From contig BTRK01000005.1 in NCBI GenBank assembly GCA_036245805.1, positions 15,166,984-15,230,983 of the forward strand: DNA of 64,000 nucleotides, given 5' to 3'. The translations under genes were made by a program, and so were the position numbers. This DNA is from Pristionchus mayeri (taxonomy: Eukaryota; Nematoda; Chromadorea; Rhabditida; Neodiplogasteridae). Shown here piece by piece: positions 22,692 through 35,300 of the stretch (position 1 is its first letter; every line of letters begins with the position of its first letter). The notes beneath the pieces are model-generated. The model did not search any database and had not been told where the DNA came from. It saw only the letters and a program-made list of their open reading frames with translations.

Positions 22692-25363
22692 CAGTATCGA
22701 CCATAAGTCAGCGTCCAAAACTTCCGAGCTCTGTAATTTTTGAACCAGATGCGCATTCCGGCTGACATTTTAAATGTAGATATGAAATTCATCGGGGAAT
22801 AAGGTGAGCTTATTGTGACCTCTTCAAAATTCCTAGCCCTTGCATAGTGATGACGCAATCATAATAGACTTTTTTGAAATGGATTATTTCCTCGGATAAA
22901 TTTTTCGTGCTTACCGAACTTTCTGAGGGGTGAGAGGTGTCATAGGACTACTCAGAAAACAATTTTCAAGTTGCTGCGACTTCGCGCCTTTTTGCTGCAG
23001 ACGCTGCAAGTTCGAGGCTGCAAATTTATAACTCAGCTTCTAGACAAGCTAGAGACTCGTGCAAAGCAGGAAAATGATCCTTACCATGACCCTAGATGAT
23101 CCTGAAAGTTTGGTATTGATCGCACATCATTTGCATTCATGGCACGAAAAAGTAACTTTTTTGGAAGGCCCAACTTCGGCCACTTACCGTCTCAAGGACG
23201 AATTTGCATAAAATGTGGTTACTGCACAGTAAGGCTCAAAAACCATCAAAGAAACTATTCCCAACTTTTGGTGTGGTTAGTTTAACTTTCCGGGCCGTTG
23301 CGTTCGCTAAAAGAGCGCGCGGTGATCAAAGAACGCGTGCGTCTCTCTTCACACCGCTCCCTCTCCTCTCTCTCGTCGTGTAGGGAAATGACGAGCGCGC
23401 TAGAGGAGCGCGCGTCTGTAAATCGATCGCAACGGCCCGGAAAGTTAAACTAACCACACCAAAAGTTGGGAATAGGTTCTTTGATGGTTTTTGCGCCTTA
23501 CTATGCAGTAACCACATGTTATGCAAATTCGTCCTTGAGACGGTAAGTGGCCGAAGTTGGGCCATCCAAAAAAGTTACTTTTTCGTGCCATGAATGCAAA
23601 TGATGTGCGATCAATACCAAACTTTCAGGATCATCTAGGGTCATGGTAAGGATCATTTTCCTGCTTTGCACGAGTCTCTAGCTTGTCTAGAAGCTGAGTT
23701 ATAAATTTGCAGCCTCGAACTTGCAGCGTCTGCAGCAAAAAGGCGCGAAGTCGCAGCAACTTGAAAATTGTTTTCTGAGTAGTCCTATGACACCTCTCAC
23801 CCCCCAGAAAGTTCGGTAAGCACGAAAAATTTATCCGAGGAAATAATCCATTTCAAAAAAGTGTATTGTGATTTCGTCATCACCATGCAAGGGCTAGAAA
23901 TTTTGAAGAGGTCACAATAAGCTCACCTTATTCCCCGATGAAATTCATATCAACTTTTAAAATTTCAGCCGGAATGTGCATCTGGTTCAAAAATTACAGA
24001 GCTCGGAAGTTTTGGACGCTGACTTATCACAGGTCTTCTGTAAGAATGCAGGAACGTCTGCCACCAGAAAAAAAGTCATATTCACGGATTTCGATGAAAC
24101 TTGGTTTATTGATACTATTGAGGGTCCGATGAAGTCCTATCCACTTGGTTTGGTCAAATTTGCTCATTATCGATTTTTTTGATCTACCCACCTGAAGTAC
24201 TGTAAGTCGGTCAATTTTGATCGTACAGCAAACTTTTTTTTGGCATTTTGCTGGTCTCGACGAGTCCTACAAATACCTCTTCAGTACTCCTTATCAAAAA
24301 CGTCAGCATCGTGGACTTTTCCTCAAAAAACCGATTTTTCGATCGTAAATATCGATTTTTCTCGTCAGCCATATGAAATACCCCTCGATATTATTTCACC
24401 TACGGATTCTACGGATAAAATTAGGCCGGGTTTATGTTGATCAGTTTCCATATTTCGTTCCCCCGGATATGGATTTACTAAGTAGAGTCCGGAACATAGT
24501 CGCATTTTTGCAAAATTCGCATTTTTGTTCATATTTCAGTTCAAAACGGTGCTCTTGCAAAAGTAAAGAGTGAATTCGAAAGCGCTCGATGATTCCGATA
24601 AAACATTTTCTGAGGGCATAAGCGATAAGTTTGCTTGTTTTCGAGTTATTTGCGAAAAACTTAAGTCAATGCATACACACGAACAGCTTTGCATTTTTGC
24701 ATTTTCTTTGTTTCCGCAAATAACTCGAAAACAAGCAAACTTATCGCTTATGCCCTCAGAAAATGTTTTGTCGGAATCATCGAGCGCTTTCGAATTCACT
24801 CTTTACTTTTGCAAGAGCACCGTTTTGAACTGAAATATGAACAAAAATGCGAATTTTGCAAAAATGCGACTATGTTCCGGACTCTACTTAGTAAATCCAT
24901 ATCCGGGGGAACGAAATATGGAAACTGATCAACATAAACCCGGCCTAATTTTATCCGTAGAATCTGTAGGTGAAATAATATCGAGGGGTATTTCATATGG
25001 CTGACGAGAAAAATCGATATTTACGATCGAAAAATCGGTTTTTTGAGGAAAAGTCCACGATGCTGACGTTTTTGATAAGGAGTACTGAAGAGGTATTTGT
25101 AGGACTCGTCGAGACGAGCAAAATGCCAAAAAAAAGTTTGCTGTACGATCAAAATTGACCGACTTACAGTACTTCAGGTGGGTAGATCAAAAAAATCGAT
25201 AATGAGCAAATTTGACCAAACCAAGTGTATAGGATTTCATCGGACCCTCAATAGTATCAATAAACCAAGTTTCATCGAAATCCGTGAATATGACTTTTTC
25301 TGGTGGCAAAATGGGCTGGTTTTCCTGCATTCTTACAGAAGACCCGTATTATGGTCGATACTG
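22692..25363. mobile_element. TA-flanked foldback element (outer), interrupted
   Basis: Inverted termini CAGTATCGACCAT lie next to TA at 22690-22691 and 25364-25365. The arms (22692-22705 plus 24027-24660, and 24712-25363) pair almost end to end around a loop of about 50 bases. A second foldback (22706-24024) interrupts the left arm. Without it, the element would be about 1.35 kb. CAGT termini and TA target sites fit a non-autonomous Tc1/mariner-superfamily foldback. No coding sequence is present. Confidence 0.85.
22706..24024. mobile_element. Nested TA-flanked foldback element (inner)
   Basis: Termini AGTCAGCGTCCAAAACTTCC are inverted at both ends and flanked by TA at 22704-22705 and 24025-24026. 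Arms of about 600 bp (22706-23303 and 23427-24024) pair with few mismatches around a loop of about 120 bases rich in GCGCGC words. It sits inside the left arm of the outer element, so it arrived later. No coding sequence. Confidence 0.85.
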
Positions 25364-25365
25364 TA

Positions 25366-25850
25366 CATATTGCTTCGAGGGAAAGCAGCTCTTCATTCAG
25401 ACCACTTTTGATAATTTAGCAATTTGGAAAGACTCAAGACCATGGATTCAACGCAAAACCCAATTCCTTAATATCATTTTAAGTCCTCAGCACCGACAGG
25501 GCCACTGGAGCACAGATGGAACCATCGGTGTAACGACTACTTTCTAGTCGCAGTCGAAGACATAGTAGAGCTTGGGTACAGAGCTCGTCAAATCGAAATC
25601 CCGACAAGAATGAGGAGGACTAGGAGGACGAGTGCAATTGAATTAAATATTTCAAATTCAAATAAAGAATCTTTCATTGTCTGATGCATGTGATGATGTT
25701 GGTGTAAGATCGCATAAGAAAAAAGAAATTGGTGAATCTTAGATATTTTCTATTTATTTCTGCTTGGAAATGTAAGCATTTGTAGACGAGCAAGAGGAGT
25801 AGATATTTGCACTCTTGTGTGCGAGGGAAATTGACGAGACGACAGTGAGA
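25366..25850. other. No recognised feature
   Basis: Unique-looking sequence between the foldback and the first module copy. Short open frames here overlap the foldback end or are fragmentary. Nothing is supported. Confidence 0.4.
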
Positions 25851-26680
25851 GAGTCAGATAAAGAGGTAGCAACGAGGGGAGGGAGAATGCCCTTTCACTC
25901 CCTTCCCCTCTCCTCTTCTCCCTCTTCTCCCTTCCCTCTCCTCCATCACTCTCCCATTGATTTTTTCGTGTGTATCGATCACTTTTGTTGACCATTATCC
26001 ATTGGCTTTCTCCTTATTTGTTCGCTCTCTCGCCGGTCGAACAGGGTGCGAGAGCAGATGAAATGAAGGGAGGCAAAGAAGCAAAATGAGAAGAGAGTGA
26101 ATGAGAACGAGAGGGATAGTGTCCACTCCCCTCCCTTCCTTCTCCATTGATTGCTCCTTTTCCCAAGAGCAATGCTCGACTGCGTTACTGCCGTGTTTTC
26201 GATGGAAAAATGACCAACTGAACGCGAACTGCACCTCTCGAATTTCTGGCATTCCTCCCTCTATCATTTCCCATCCCTACTTTTATCGGAGGGGCCGCAT
26301 AATTGAAAATCACTGAGGGGTGCTGAGAAATGTTGGACATCCGCGGTAAATCAAGAACTCCGCCACCACTTATGAATTCCGACCGCTTCTTAGAATTATT
26401 AGACATCAATATCGTGTGAATCGTTTCGAAATTGTCCCATTTTTATCGCGAATGACTTATATTTTTCATTATTTCAGTTGCCTATTCCAACTCGATTGGT
26501 CGATTTGTTCAATTAATCCTTCACACATAACTATAACTGGAGATTCAAGAAACGGAATTTCATTTCTCTACTTCATTGTGAAAAATGCACGTCGTATTTA
26601 TCTAACTATTAAAAAGATGTTGTACACTCCTTCTTTCCTCAAACTAAAGCTCACACTGGTGAATATGCCAAAATAAGCCA
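25850..26680 (+). repeat. Dispersed module, copy d
   Basis: Two GA/CT-rich blocks (25850-25960 and 26040-26170) each end in a CTCCATTGATT-like word. At about 26475 a TTTCAG site is followed by a frame reading A-Y-S-N-S-I-G-R-F that stops after 17 codons. It is similar in layout to the copies at 26890, 43560 and 46660. Confidence 0.5.
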
Positions 26681-26889
26681 TTTGCAGTCGTATACAACGT
26701 ACGTTGCTGATGGAAGACTGTCTAAGAAAACAAATTCGGGTCGTTATCAATAACTTCTTCAAAGTCCGATCGTCAAGAACGGAGTCGCTGCTAAAGAATT
26801 CTTGAAACTCGGATATTCAATTTCAGAACAATAAATTTTCTAGAAACCTGTGTGCGCATTTGACCATAAACTAAACATATTTTAATTTT

Positions 26890-27420
26890 GGAAAGCGGTC
26901 AGTGTATGAATAGAAGGGGGAATTCTAATCTAACACTCCCGTCTCGGCTTTGCTTGAAGCATTCCCTCTCTACGTCTTTACGAGAGCAGAGGAGAGAGAT
27001 GACAGATAGACGAGAAGAAGAAGCGATAACTAGAAATGAGGAGAGGACAGACGGAAGGATGCTTGCACTTTCTTTCCCCACTCGTTCTCCCTTTCCCTCC
27101 TATTGATCGATTCGCAGTGTATGTGAGATTCCATGCACACTCATTGCTTTTCCATTCCCTTTCGTGATTTTATATACGATGCAATGCGACTAATTGATGC
27201 CTAGCTATTCCACAATGTTACTTGCGTATTTTTATTCCGCTGTTTTCCTTCTGTTTCTATTTGGCAATAGCTCGCGTTTTTCCTACCAGCTATTCGATTT
27301 CATATTTATTAAATTTTATTTTCATTTCAGTTGACTACACCAACCCTATCGATCAATTCAAATTCACTATAACTTACTTGAAAATTTGCCCCTTCCTTGC
27401 GGCAAAAGGTGAATAATCAT
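26890..27420 (+). repeat. Dispersed module, copy e
   Basis: GA-rich block, TCCTATTGATCGATTCGC, then a TTTCAG site near 27330. The following frame reads D-Y-T-N-P-I-D-Q-F and stays open to a GTGAATAA donor-like site at about 27409. This makes it one of the best-preserved exon-like versions. Confidence 0.5.
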
Positions 27421-27462
27421 GAATTAATTATATGTTCGATCATAACTACTGTCGAATCATAT

Positions 27463-27900
27463 TTCATATTTCATATTTCATTTCATATTTCATATTTATC
27501 CTGACGTCAGGCACAATGGTCCTGCAGGAGGGTGACTTCGGTGTGGATGGAATTGGGATCTTCGGTATCAGAGCGTCGTTAGGTCAATGGATTTCTTTGG
27601 CTTCTCTGGTCAACTGTAGGGACGATCGTGACGGATCTCCGTTGAGCATCGAAGTAGATCATCCTGCCGCCGAACACCTGACTTGCGCCGGTTAGGAACT
27701 CACAACGCAGACTTGAGCGAGGCTTTCTTGACGGTAGATCACTCGAGACGATGGGAATCCGTCCGTGCTCCTCCTCTTGAAGTGTACCAAGTAGGCGATA
27801 CTCTCCGGGTTGCCCAAGCTGACGGGAGAGGATTCCCCAAACTAGGTCGGAAAAGAGCGGGGTCAGGGACGACCGCCCATCACGAGCGCTAGAATAGAGA
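27463..27900 (+). repeat. Dispersed segment, pair with 48085-48530
   Basis: A CATATTTCATATTT-type minisatellite leads into TATCCTGACGTCAG and then a 380-bp segment. The segment is repeated with about 80-90 percent apparent identity downstream of module copy g at 48085-48530. In both, the frame TVDHSRRW-SVR-PP, then YQVGDTLRV, then GRGFPKL is conserved, but stops lie upstream. It could be a second exon of the same family or part of an unknown transposon. Confidence 0.45.
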
Positions 27901-28319
27901 ATAGAGAATAGAGAATCATCGATCCCAAATACTAAATATTCATCTAAGCTAACTAAATTTTCTCTTTTTTTTCAGAATAGACATACTTGAACACTAATTG
28001 TAGGACTATCAACTTCGACAGTAGAAGCAAAAGATTTGCACAAGGATGAATGACTGTCCGAAATATCGACACTATATATCGGATTGGATAATCAATCATC
28101 CAGATGCAAATGGTGAAATTGGTTTGTTTCATAAAAAATAAAGTGGTATATTTATGGATCATGAGGACATTTCAACGAAAACCCGTTCCCAAGCTATACA
28201 TAATAAGGTTTCACATATATTCTTGGCAATTACCAATGTACAACAAAACTCACTCATGCAGTGATGATACACTACCAGAAATATTCTTTCAGCTTTCTCA
28301 GATATGGTATTTTAATACA

Positions 28320-28361
<42 letters not shown>

Positions 28362-29340
28362 GTGGAGATAGATATTGGGAAACGAAGAGAGCCCATACGC
28401 GAGAGTAGCCTGCACAACAACAACCTCTTCCCCCTCACTTTCTATTGATCAGTCCGCATGCTAACTTCCTCTTTGTTATTTCAACCACCCTTCTCTCATT
28501 CGCTCATTACTATTAGCATTTATCCACAATTTCGACGACAATTTCCTTATCCGTGATTTTCCGCATTTTTTTCAATTCGTATTACTCTGAGAAAGTGAGA
28601 GGGCGAGAAAGAGAGGAATTAGTTCCCACTACCCGACAACATAACCATCGGCATTCAAGGAGATCACGTCAGAAAAAACGTCTATGTGCGATTATAGAAC
28701 ATTAAAAATACTTTATTTACATGCATTTTTAACCTCAAAGCGAATGTGCTCATCGAATGGAATGGTCATGATTTACTTTTAAACAAATGCATGATAAGTG
28801 ATCAAATGAGATCAGATTTATTTTGTTTTGTCCAGTCTCGACTACAATTGGAGAACACGTGGATGAACAATTAGGGAGATGAAAATACCGTATATCTAAG
28901 GTCGTTGCATGGCATCTCAAGCAACAGTATGAAGGAATGGAGAATTTGTAAAACAGTTCTCTAGTTCTCGAGAACGGTAAAATCGGGTCAGGATCAGACA
29001 AATCGCAAGTCAATTGCAGTCAATCTCTAGACGTTGATTTGTGGAGTGATTAGTTGTACAGCTAAAGGGAAAGACAAAAAGAACTCGTTGCACTAACCAG
29101 ATAAGTGAGTTAAGGGGCTTCCTGGGAGATGAAAATGAGCTATAGAGTTGGGCGATTTTAACAGTTTAAGAAATGGTGATTGTTACTTCTCTTTCACTAA
29201 AAATAACACAAATGAATAAGAAGGCAATGATTATTCGGCAAAAAGATCGAGGGTCCGAGCAATCTTAGTTATTTACCTCCACTTTCATAAAAGGAGGCAG
29301 TAGAGAGTGGGGGCACGTGGGTAGAGGAAGGAGGGGACTA
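27901..29340. other. Intergenic; (GA)n microsatellite
   Basis: A pure (GA) run of about 40 bases lies at 28322-28361, followed by a weak copy of the GA-rich block (to about 28640). The rest shows no supported gene up to the cyclin E stop codon. Confidence 0.45.
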
Positions 29341-32300
29341 CTACTGTGGGATGGCAGTCGATCTATGTCTCTTCTTCTTTAACTGCTCACGAAGCTCCGC
29401 CACTCCTTCCTGCAATAGAGCAGATTTGTATTGAGATCTATGTTATTTTTTCCAGGAGAATGAAAGCACCACGTACTCATGATACTGCCTACGTAGGAGA
29501 ATGAAAACACTTAGGCTGCTTTCATTCTCCAGCATACTGGAAAAAATGACAACTCTCTAGCTTGAATTTAGAGGAAGTTATGAGCATTCGAAAAAATCAC
29601 AATAATTTTGTCCGGTACTGTGTACTGCTACCCAAATACCAAATAAGTACTACTCACCATCACATCGTCTACGTCCTTCACCGTAGAAGTCATTGATCGA
29701 TGCTGTTGAATATTGTGCACTGCATCGGGAAGAATTCCCTGAAGTGATAATATGTGAACTAGGTCGGATAAAAACCCATCGAATGAGAACCAAAAACATC
29801 TCCAGTATTTTCACAATAGGTTCTCGCACTGTCAAAACTTCTTTTGGGAAAATACTTCAGAAAAGTGATTTTTAGTTCTCATCCGGTCTAATGAAGTTAA
29901 TATTGTCATCATAGTTGCCCACGCAGGCGGCGACCCCCATGAACCTATTCATAGTGAAGCACTCCCCCCCCTCAAATAGAGGGGGGAAGTGCTTAACCAT
30001 GAATAGGTCATGGTCAAAAATTGGTTGGTAGGTCAATGGTAGGTCAAGAATAGGTACCGTACCCAATCGATAGTACAGTACCCCCGATACCGTATACCAC
30101 TACCGTAACTACCGATTATCGCAAAACTTCTTAACTTTATTTTTAAAAAGTCTTGGTACCGTGACAAATCGATTGTACAGTACCCAAGTAGCTACAGTAA
30201 CCCAGTTCCTTGGGTCAGATCCAGTTCCTTGGGTCAAACATTTTCTCGGTACCAAGACTGTTTAAAAATAAAGTTAGTTAGCGATAATCGGTGGTTACGG
30301 TAGTGGTATACGGTATCGGGGAGTACTGTACTATCGATTTTGTACGGTACCTATTCTTGACCCACCATTGACCTACCAATCGATTTTTGACCGTGACCCC
30401 CTTTTTCATTCATGGCCTGAAAATACCTCGCCGCCAGTGTTGGGCAACTGTTAGGTTGTCCGGAAAGTCTTTGTCACTTTTTTCAAAACCTTATTTCTTT
30501 AAGGATACAATATCACGAGTTCAATGATACTTACCACCATTATTGCCAATATGTGTCCAATGTTCATTCAACTTATGGATACCCTCCCTTTAGAACCCAA
30601 CTGGGCGCGAGGCAAAGCATTGCTTGATTGCAGCATCGAGACTTCCACGGGAATTGAAGGCCATAGCTCTAAGGAAATGCGACAGGTCTGCGAAAAGCCT
30701 GTATTCCTGTGGGGGCAAGTCCTTTAGAATTCGGGGGATGGGGAGAACCAACCATCCATATCCAGTAACTTATTGCTTGATTTGTATGGCGACATGAAGG
30801 CGGGCGGTTTCGAGCTGATAGTAACCTTTCGTCTCATTCAGGCTTGAACCATCGAATTATTTCTTCAGATTATGTAGTTGTGCGACGGTCTTGGCCCCAG
30901 TTTTATTATGCCCTTGGTGAGCAGCTCCGATTAGATCACGCCATGCCCTCTCCATCAAACAAATATCATGATTTTTAGGGGGCGTAGCTCATATTTGGAT
31001 ACATCCTATGGGGTCTATCCTTCTCCAACCCAATGGGCTGCCCTATGGTTGTTATCGTAGATGGTCTATCTATCATCCCCGGTTATGAGCCGGTCCAGCC
31101 ATCAATCCCCACCGTAGAGAGTGAGGAGGGTTTTGGAATCATCGATTCCGCGTCTAATGTTGGCTTGGGTCAGGTCATGAGGTATGAATCGACCGATAAG
31201 TTTTCTCATCCCAAGGGTTATCAAGTCCTTCCTGTGCTGTGATATGGTGGGATCGAAGTGTATTGGCCATTTTAAGGACAATTTGAAATGGGTCCGTTTC
31301 CACAAGTTTCTTCAACGTTTCCAAATTTAACTCACGAGGTCTCCCAGATCTATCATGATCATCGAGGGAAAAGTCGTATTCATCGAATCGATGGAACCAA
31401 TTCCGGATGGCGTTATAGAGGGGACATGTGTGTCATACATATTCTTCAGTAGGGAATCCAAATCGATCATCGTGGTCCAGGATGGAAAGAGGTAAATCAG
31501 AACATACCGGAAGTGGATGCCACTACGAACACACTTCGTTACTCTACTAGGGCATTACTGAGGGGAGGGGAATGGGGAGTTGTTAACTATAAAGGTCCTT
31601 CACCGATTGTTATTCACTATGAAATATAGAACGCAAAAGAAAACTTGCGACGAGCAGTATGTAAACAAAACCAGTGACAAAGACTTTCCGGGCAACCCGA
31701 TATGATTGTCATCCTTCTCACTCCCTTCTCACCTCCAGCACAGGCAGACTCTGACGAGGTTCCTGGTGTCTCTCGACGTACAAAGTGATGGGATAGACCC
31801 AGTCGACTGCCTCCTTCACATTTTTCTCCCTCATCGAAAGACCTGGCAGAGATGAAAGAGATCTTCCATGCACGTCCATATTAAAATAGGAACTAAACTA
31901 GGCAGATTCTCTCAAATTATTCTCCTCCTAGAAGATCTATCTACCCTTCACCAATAGGCTAACAAGGGTTAATAGACGGTTAACAATTCGAAGTGAAATC
32001 GCAAATTCGCAATAGCTTCTCAATCGCATATTGTGAAATCCGAGGATGTGGAGTAGATTGTGAATTCGCATTCGACTTCGAATTGCCAACTCCATTCACC
32101 AACCGGTGACTTGTTCGATGGCCTCGTCTGCCTCGAGTACAGAGTGCATCACAGCAGCAGCCAGTGTCCGATTCGTGAACTTCCTGCATTCCGAGTGCAG
32201 AATCACCGCGTCCACCACCTTCAATCACTATTATTCTCCCAATAGTATTTCATACCATTTCATTCGTCAACAAACACAGACACTACTAACGTAATATCAA

Positions 32301-35300
32301 CATCCATCTCTAGATACAAGAATAGAGAGTGCTCTTACATTGGCGAGATAGACGAATTCCTCCCTGTCGCTGGTGTCCGAGGTGGCAGGCAGTTCCTCTG
32401 GCCCGTAATCCGACCAGAATCCCTCCTCCGACTGAGGCAGCAGAGTCAGACGGGAAGATAGTCCAGGTGACTCCTGCCGGCAAACAAATGACCATCACAC
32501 ACTTCACAAAAAGGGGGCACTCTGGTATGGTTTCCCCAGAAGTCTAATCCCTAGTAGGAACTTACTCTGAGGTGGAGGCAGAGAGGCACAAACATCCCCC
32601 TACTGAGCAATCCATACCATATTCCTACTCATGAGGCAGGGCCTCTTGAGGGTAAGAAGAGTACAAACCCACCCTGGGTGTGCCTGTGAGCAGTTCGAAG
32701 AAGAGATGCATCCAGTGGAGAGGAGTGACCACGTTCAGCTCCCACTCCAACACCTTCAGCATAATCAACTCCAGCTGGCGAACCTAGCAATATACTTTAT
32801 TGAATTATCGATTTAAGAAATTATCGATTTGTGAATGTGATTGTACATTTTTTTTTTTTTTGAATGTGATCAATCAATCAATCAATCAAGTTTATCACGT
32901 CAGGCGATTAACACCAGATGAGGAATAGGTCTATTCTTCGGCAGTTGCATGCCACCAGTTCGCGCCAAGGGATCTTCTTAGGTCATCTTTCCATCGCGCT
33001 CTAGGTTGTCCTTGGGGGCGGGTCTTGTTGTAAGGGACCCAGTCTGTAGATGCGCGGCTCCACTGGTCAAATCCCATGCGTCCCAGCTTCCGAGCCCACT
33101 TAGTCTTCCTTCTGAGCGCTTCTTCATTCCAGTCGCGCAGGTTGGTCGCTTTGCGGATGTTCTCGTTCCTCCATCGATCTCGTAAGCTGATTCCAAGCAT
33201 TTTCCGCTCCATCTTACGCTGCGTCACGCTAAGTCTCTCCTTCTCACTTGCTCGCAGTGCCTAAAGCTCGCTCCCATAGAGTACTGTAGAAGAGACGCAG
33301 CTCTCAAATAGTCGTCGTCTAGTCTTCATAGGAAGCAACCTTGTGGAAAGGAGGTGGGACAATTTACTCCAGGCGAACCATCCCAAGCGAATCCTATGTT
33401 CAACTTCAGCCAGGTGATCGAGGGGGAGGGTGATTCTTCCTCCAAGATAGGTTGCAGAATCGGCGAAATTGAACACTTGATTATTGATGATGATTGGGGC
33501 TCGGGTTGTTGTACATGATGTAAGGAGCACTGTCTTTCCTGAGTTAACTTCCAATCCGACACGAGCACATGAATCCATCAGTTTCCGCAACATTCTTTCA
33601 AGTTCGGGGCGTGTCTTGGCAACGAGAACCACGTCGTCAGCGTATTCGAGGTGGATTAAATTTCTTCCATCGATCCTCAGTCCATCTTGCTCCCAGTCTA
33701 TGTCGTTCATTGCTTGTCTCAAAACGGCATTGAATAGGCTGGGGGAGAGAGTATCTCCTTGGCGGACGCCTCTTCTCACATTCACTTCGACGAACTCCTC
33801 GTTGACTCGAATTCTTGTGGTGGATGACTCGTACAAACGTCTCAGAAGATGGATCAGTGTGGGGTGTACTCCGAAGGTCCAGAGAGCTTGCCAGACTGCA
33901 CTCCACTCAACACAATCGAACGCCTTGCGAAAGTCGACAAAACCGAGGTACAAGGGAATACCGAACTCATGTGTTCGTTCAACAATCTGTTTGACGGTGT
34001 GAAGGTTATCGAGAGTGCTATGTCCTCTGCGGAAACCAGTCTGGGTGGGAGACTCTGTTTCTCCTAGCGTCCTTTCGATTCTTTTCAAAATCACGCGCGT
34101 ACATGTCTTGAGAGTGACGGTGAGTAGCGAGATAGGTCGAAAGTTATTGATGAGGGAAGGGTCCCCTTTCTTGTGTAGAAGTGAGACGACAGCTTGGACC
34201 ATATCTTCAGGAACTTGATCTCCAGACATTAGGTGATTGAGTAGATCAGAAAGGAATGGAGCAAGGTGAGCTCTCGAATGGTAGAGCATATCGGGGAGAA
34301 CACCATCTGAACCAGCAGAGTGACCACACTTGAGATGAGAGAGGGCATCATAGGTCTCATCAGGAAGGAAAGGAGGGAGAGAATCGATAGATTGGGAAGG
34401 GATGGCAAGAGGAAGCTGCACTGCTGGCTGGTAGATGGACCCGAAGAAACTTTGGACCGCAGTCTTAGTTGCAACTTGTGAAAGAGCACCGGTGACCGGG
34501 TCCGGAACTTGAAGTCTCTTGCGGTAGGAGTGAAGATTCAACATTGCTTTGACTATGCTTCTTCCTTTGCGTACTGCTTCTATCGCTTGGCTTTCTTTCC
34601 TTCTCTTGATATCCGTGATGATGCTGGTTCTGGCCATTTTGCAAGAGATGGAGAAGGCGACATTGGATTGTGGAATTGATCGAAGGAGATGTCGCTGGGC
34701 CAGGAGGTTTTGGGTTGCAGGGGAGATCCAGGGTGGGGACTGCTTCTTCTTCCAACAGTTTGTTGCAGCCGTCTTTGCAAACGCTTGTATCTTGTAAAAG
34801 GCGTCTGTGGCTGAGGTCGGGCGAGCAAGGGGCATCGATGCGAGAAGACTCGCATTGGCAGTAAAAGCGACTTTATCGAAGACCAGTCGCTCCCTGCATC
34901 TTTTATGCCGCACCTTGTTGGGAAGAGAGAGGGCGAGTCGGACGAGGCGATGATCCGAGTTGAAATGGAAGTTTCCGACGACACCACAGTTGACAACTCG
35001 TGCTGTGATGGGCGAAGCAACGAAATCAATTTGGTTGAATGTGGTGCCGTTGGGCGATCGCCAAGTCCAGATCCTGCCCCGACGCCGTTTGGGGAAGGTG
35101 TTTTGAATGCGCAACTTGTTCCGTACGCAGGTCTCTGTGAAAGAGCGCCCACGTGAGTTCGGGGTCGGAGAAGCAAATTCGCCGACAAATCTTTCATTGC
35201 CAGGCTCCTTTGCAACTCTACAGTTGAAATCCCCGACCAAGATTGGCATGAATCCCATCGGAGTGCTCTGCAGCGCGGCTTCTACTTGGTCAAGGAAGTC

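Noticed and set aside
27683..27892. Retroelement polymerase or integrase suggested by DHSRRW/YQVGDTLRV
   Set aside because: No catalytic motif of reverse transcriptase, integrase or protease is visible; the resemblance is too short.
28322..28361. GA repeat as a GAGA-factor regulatory site
   Set aside because: It is a plain microsatellite within GA-rich repeat DNA and not next to a supported promoter.
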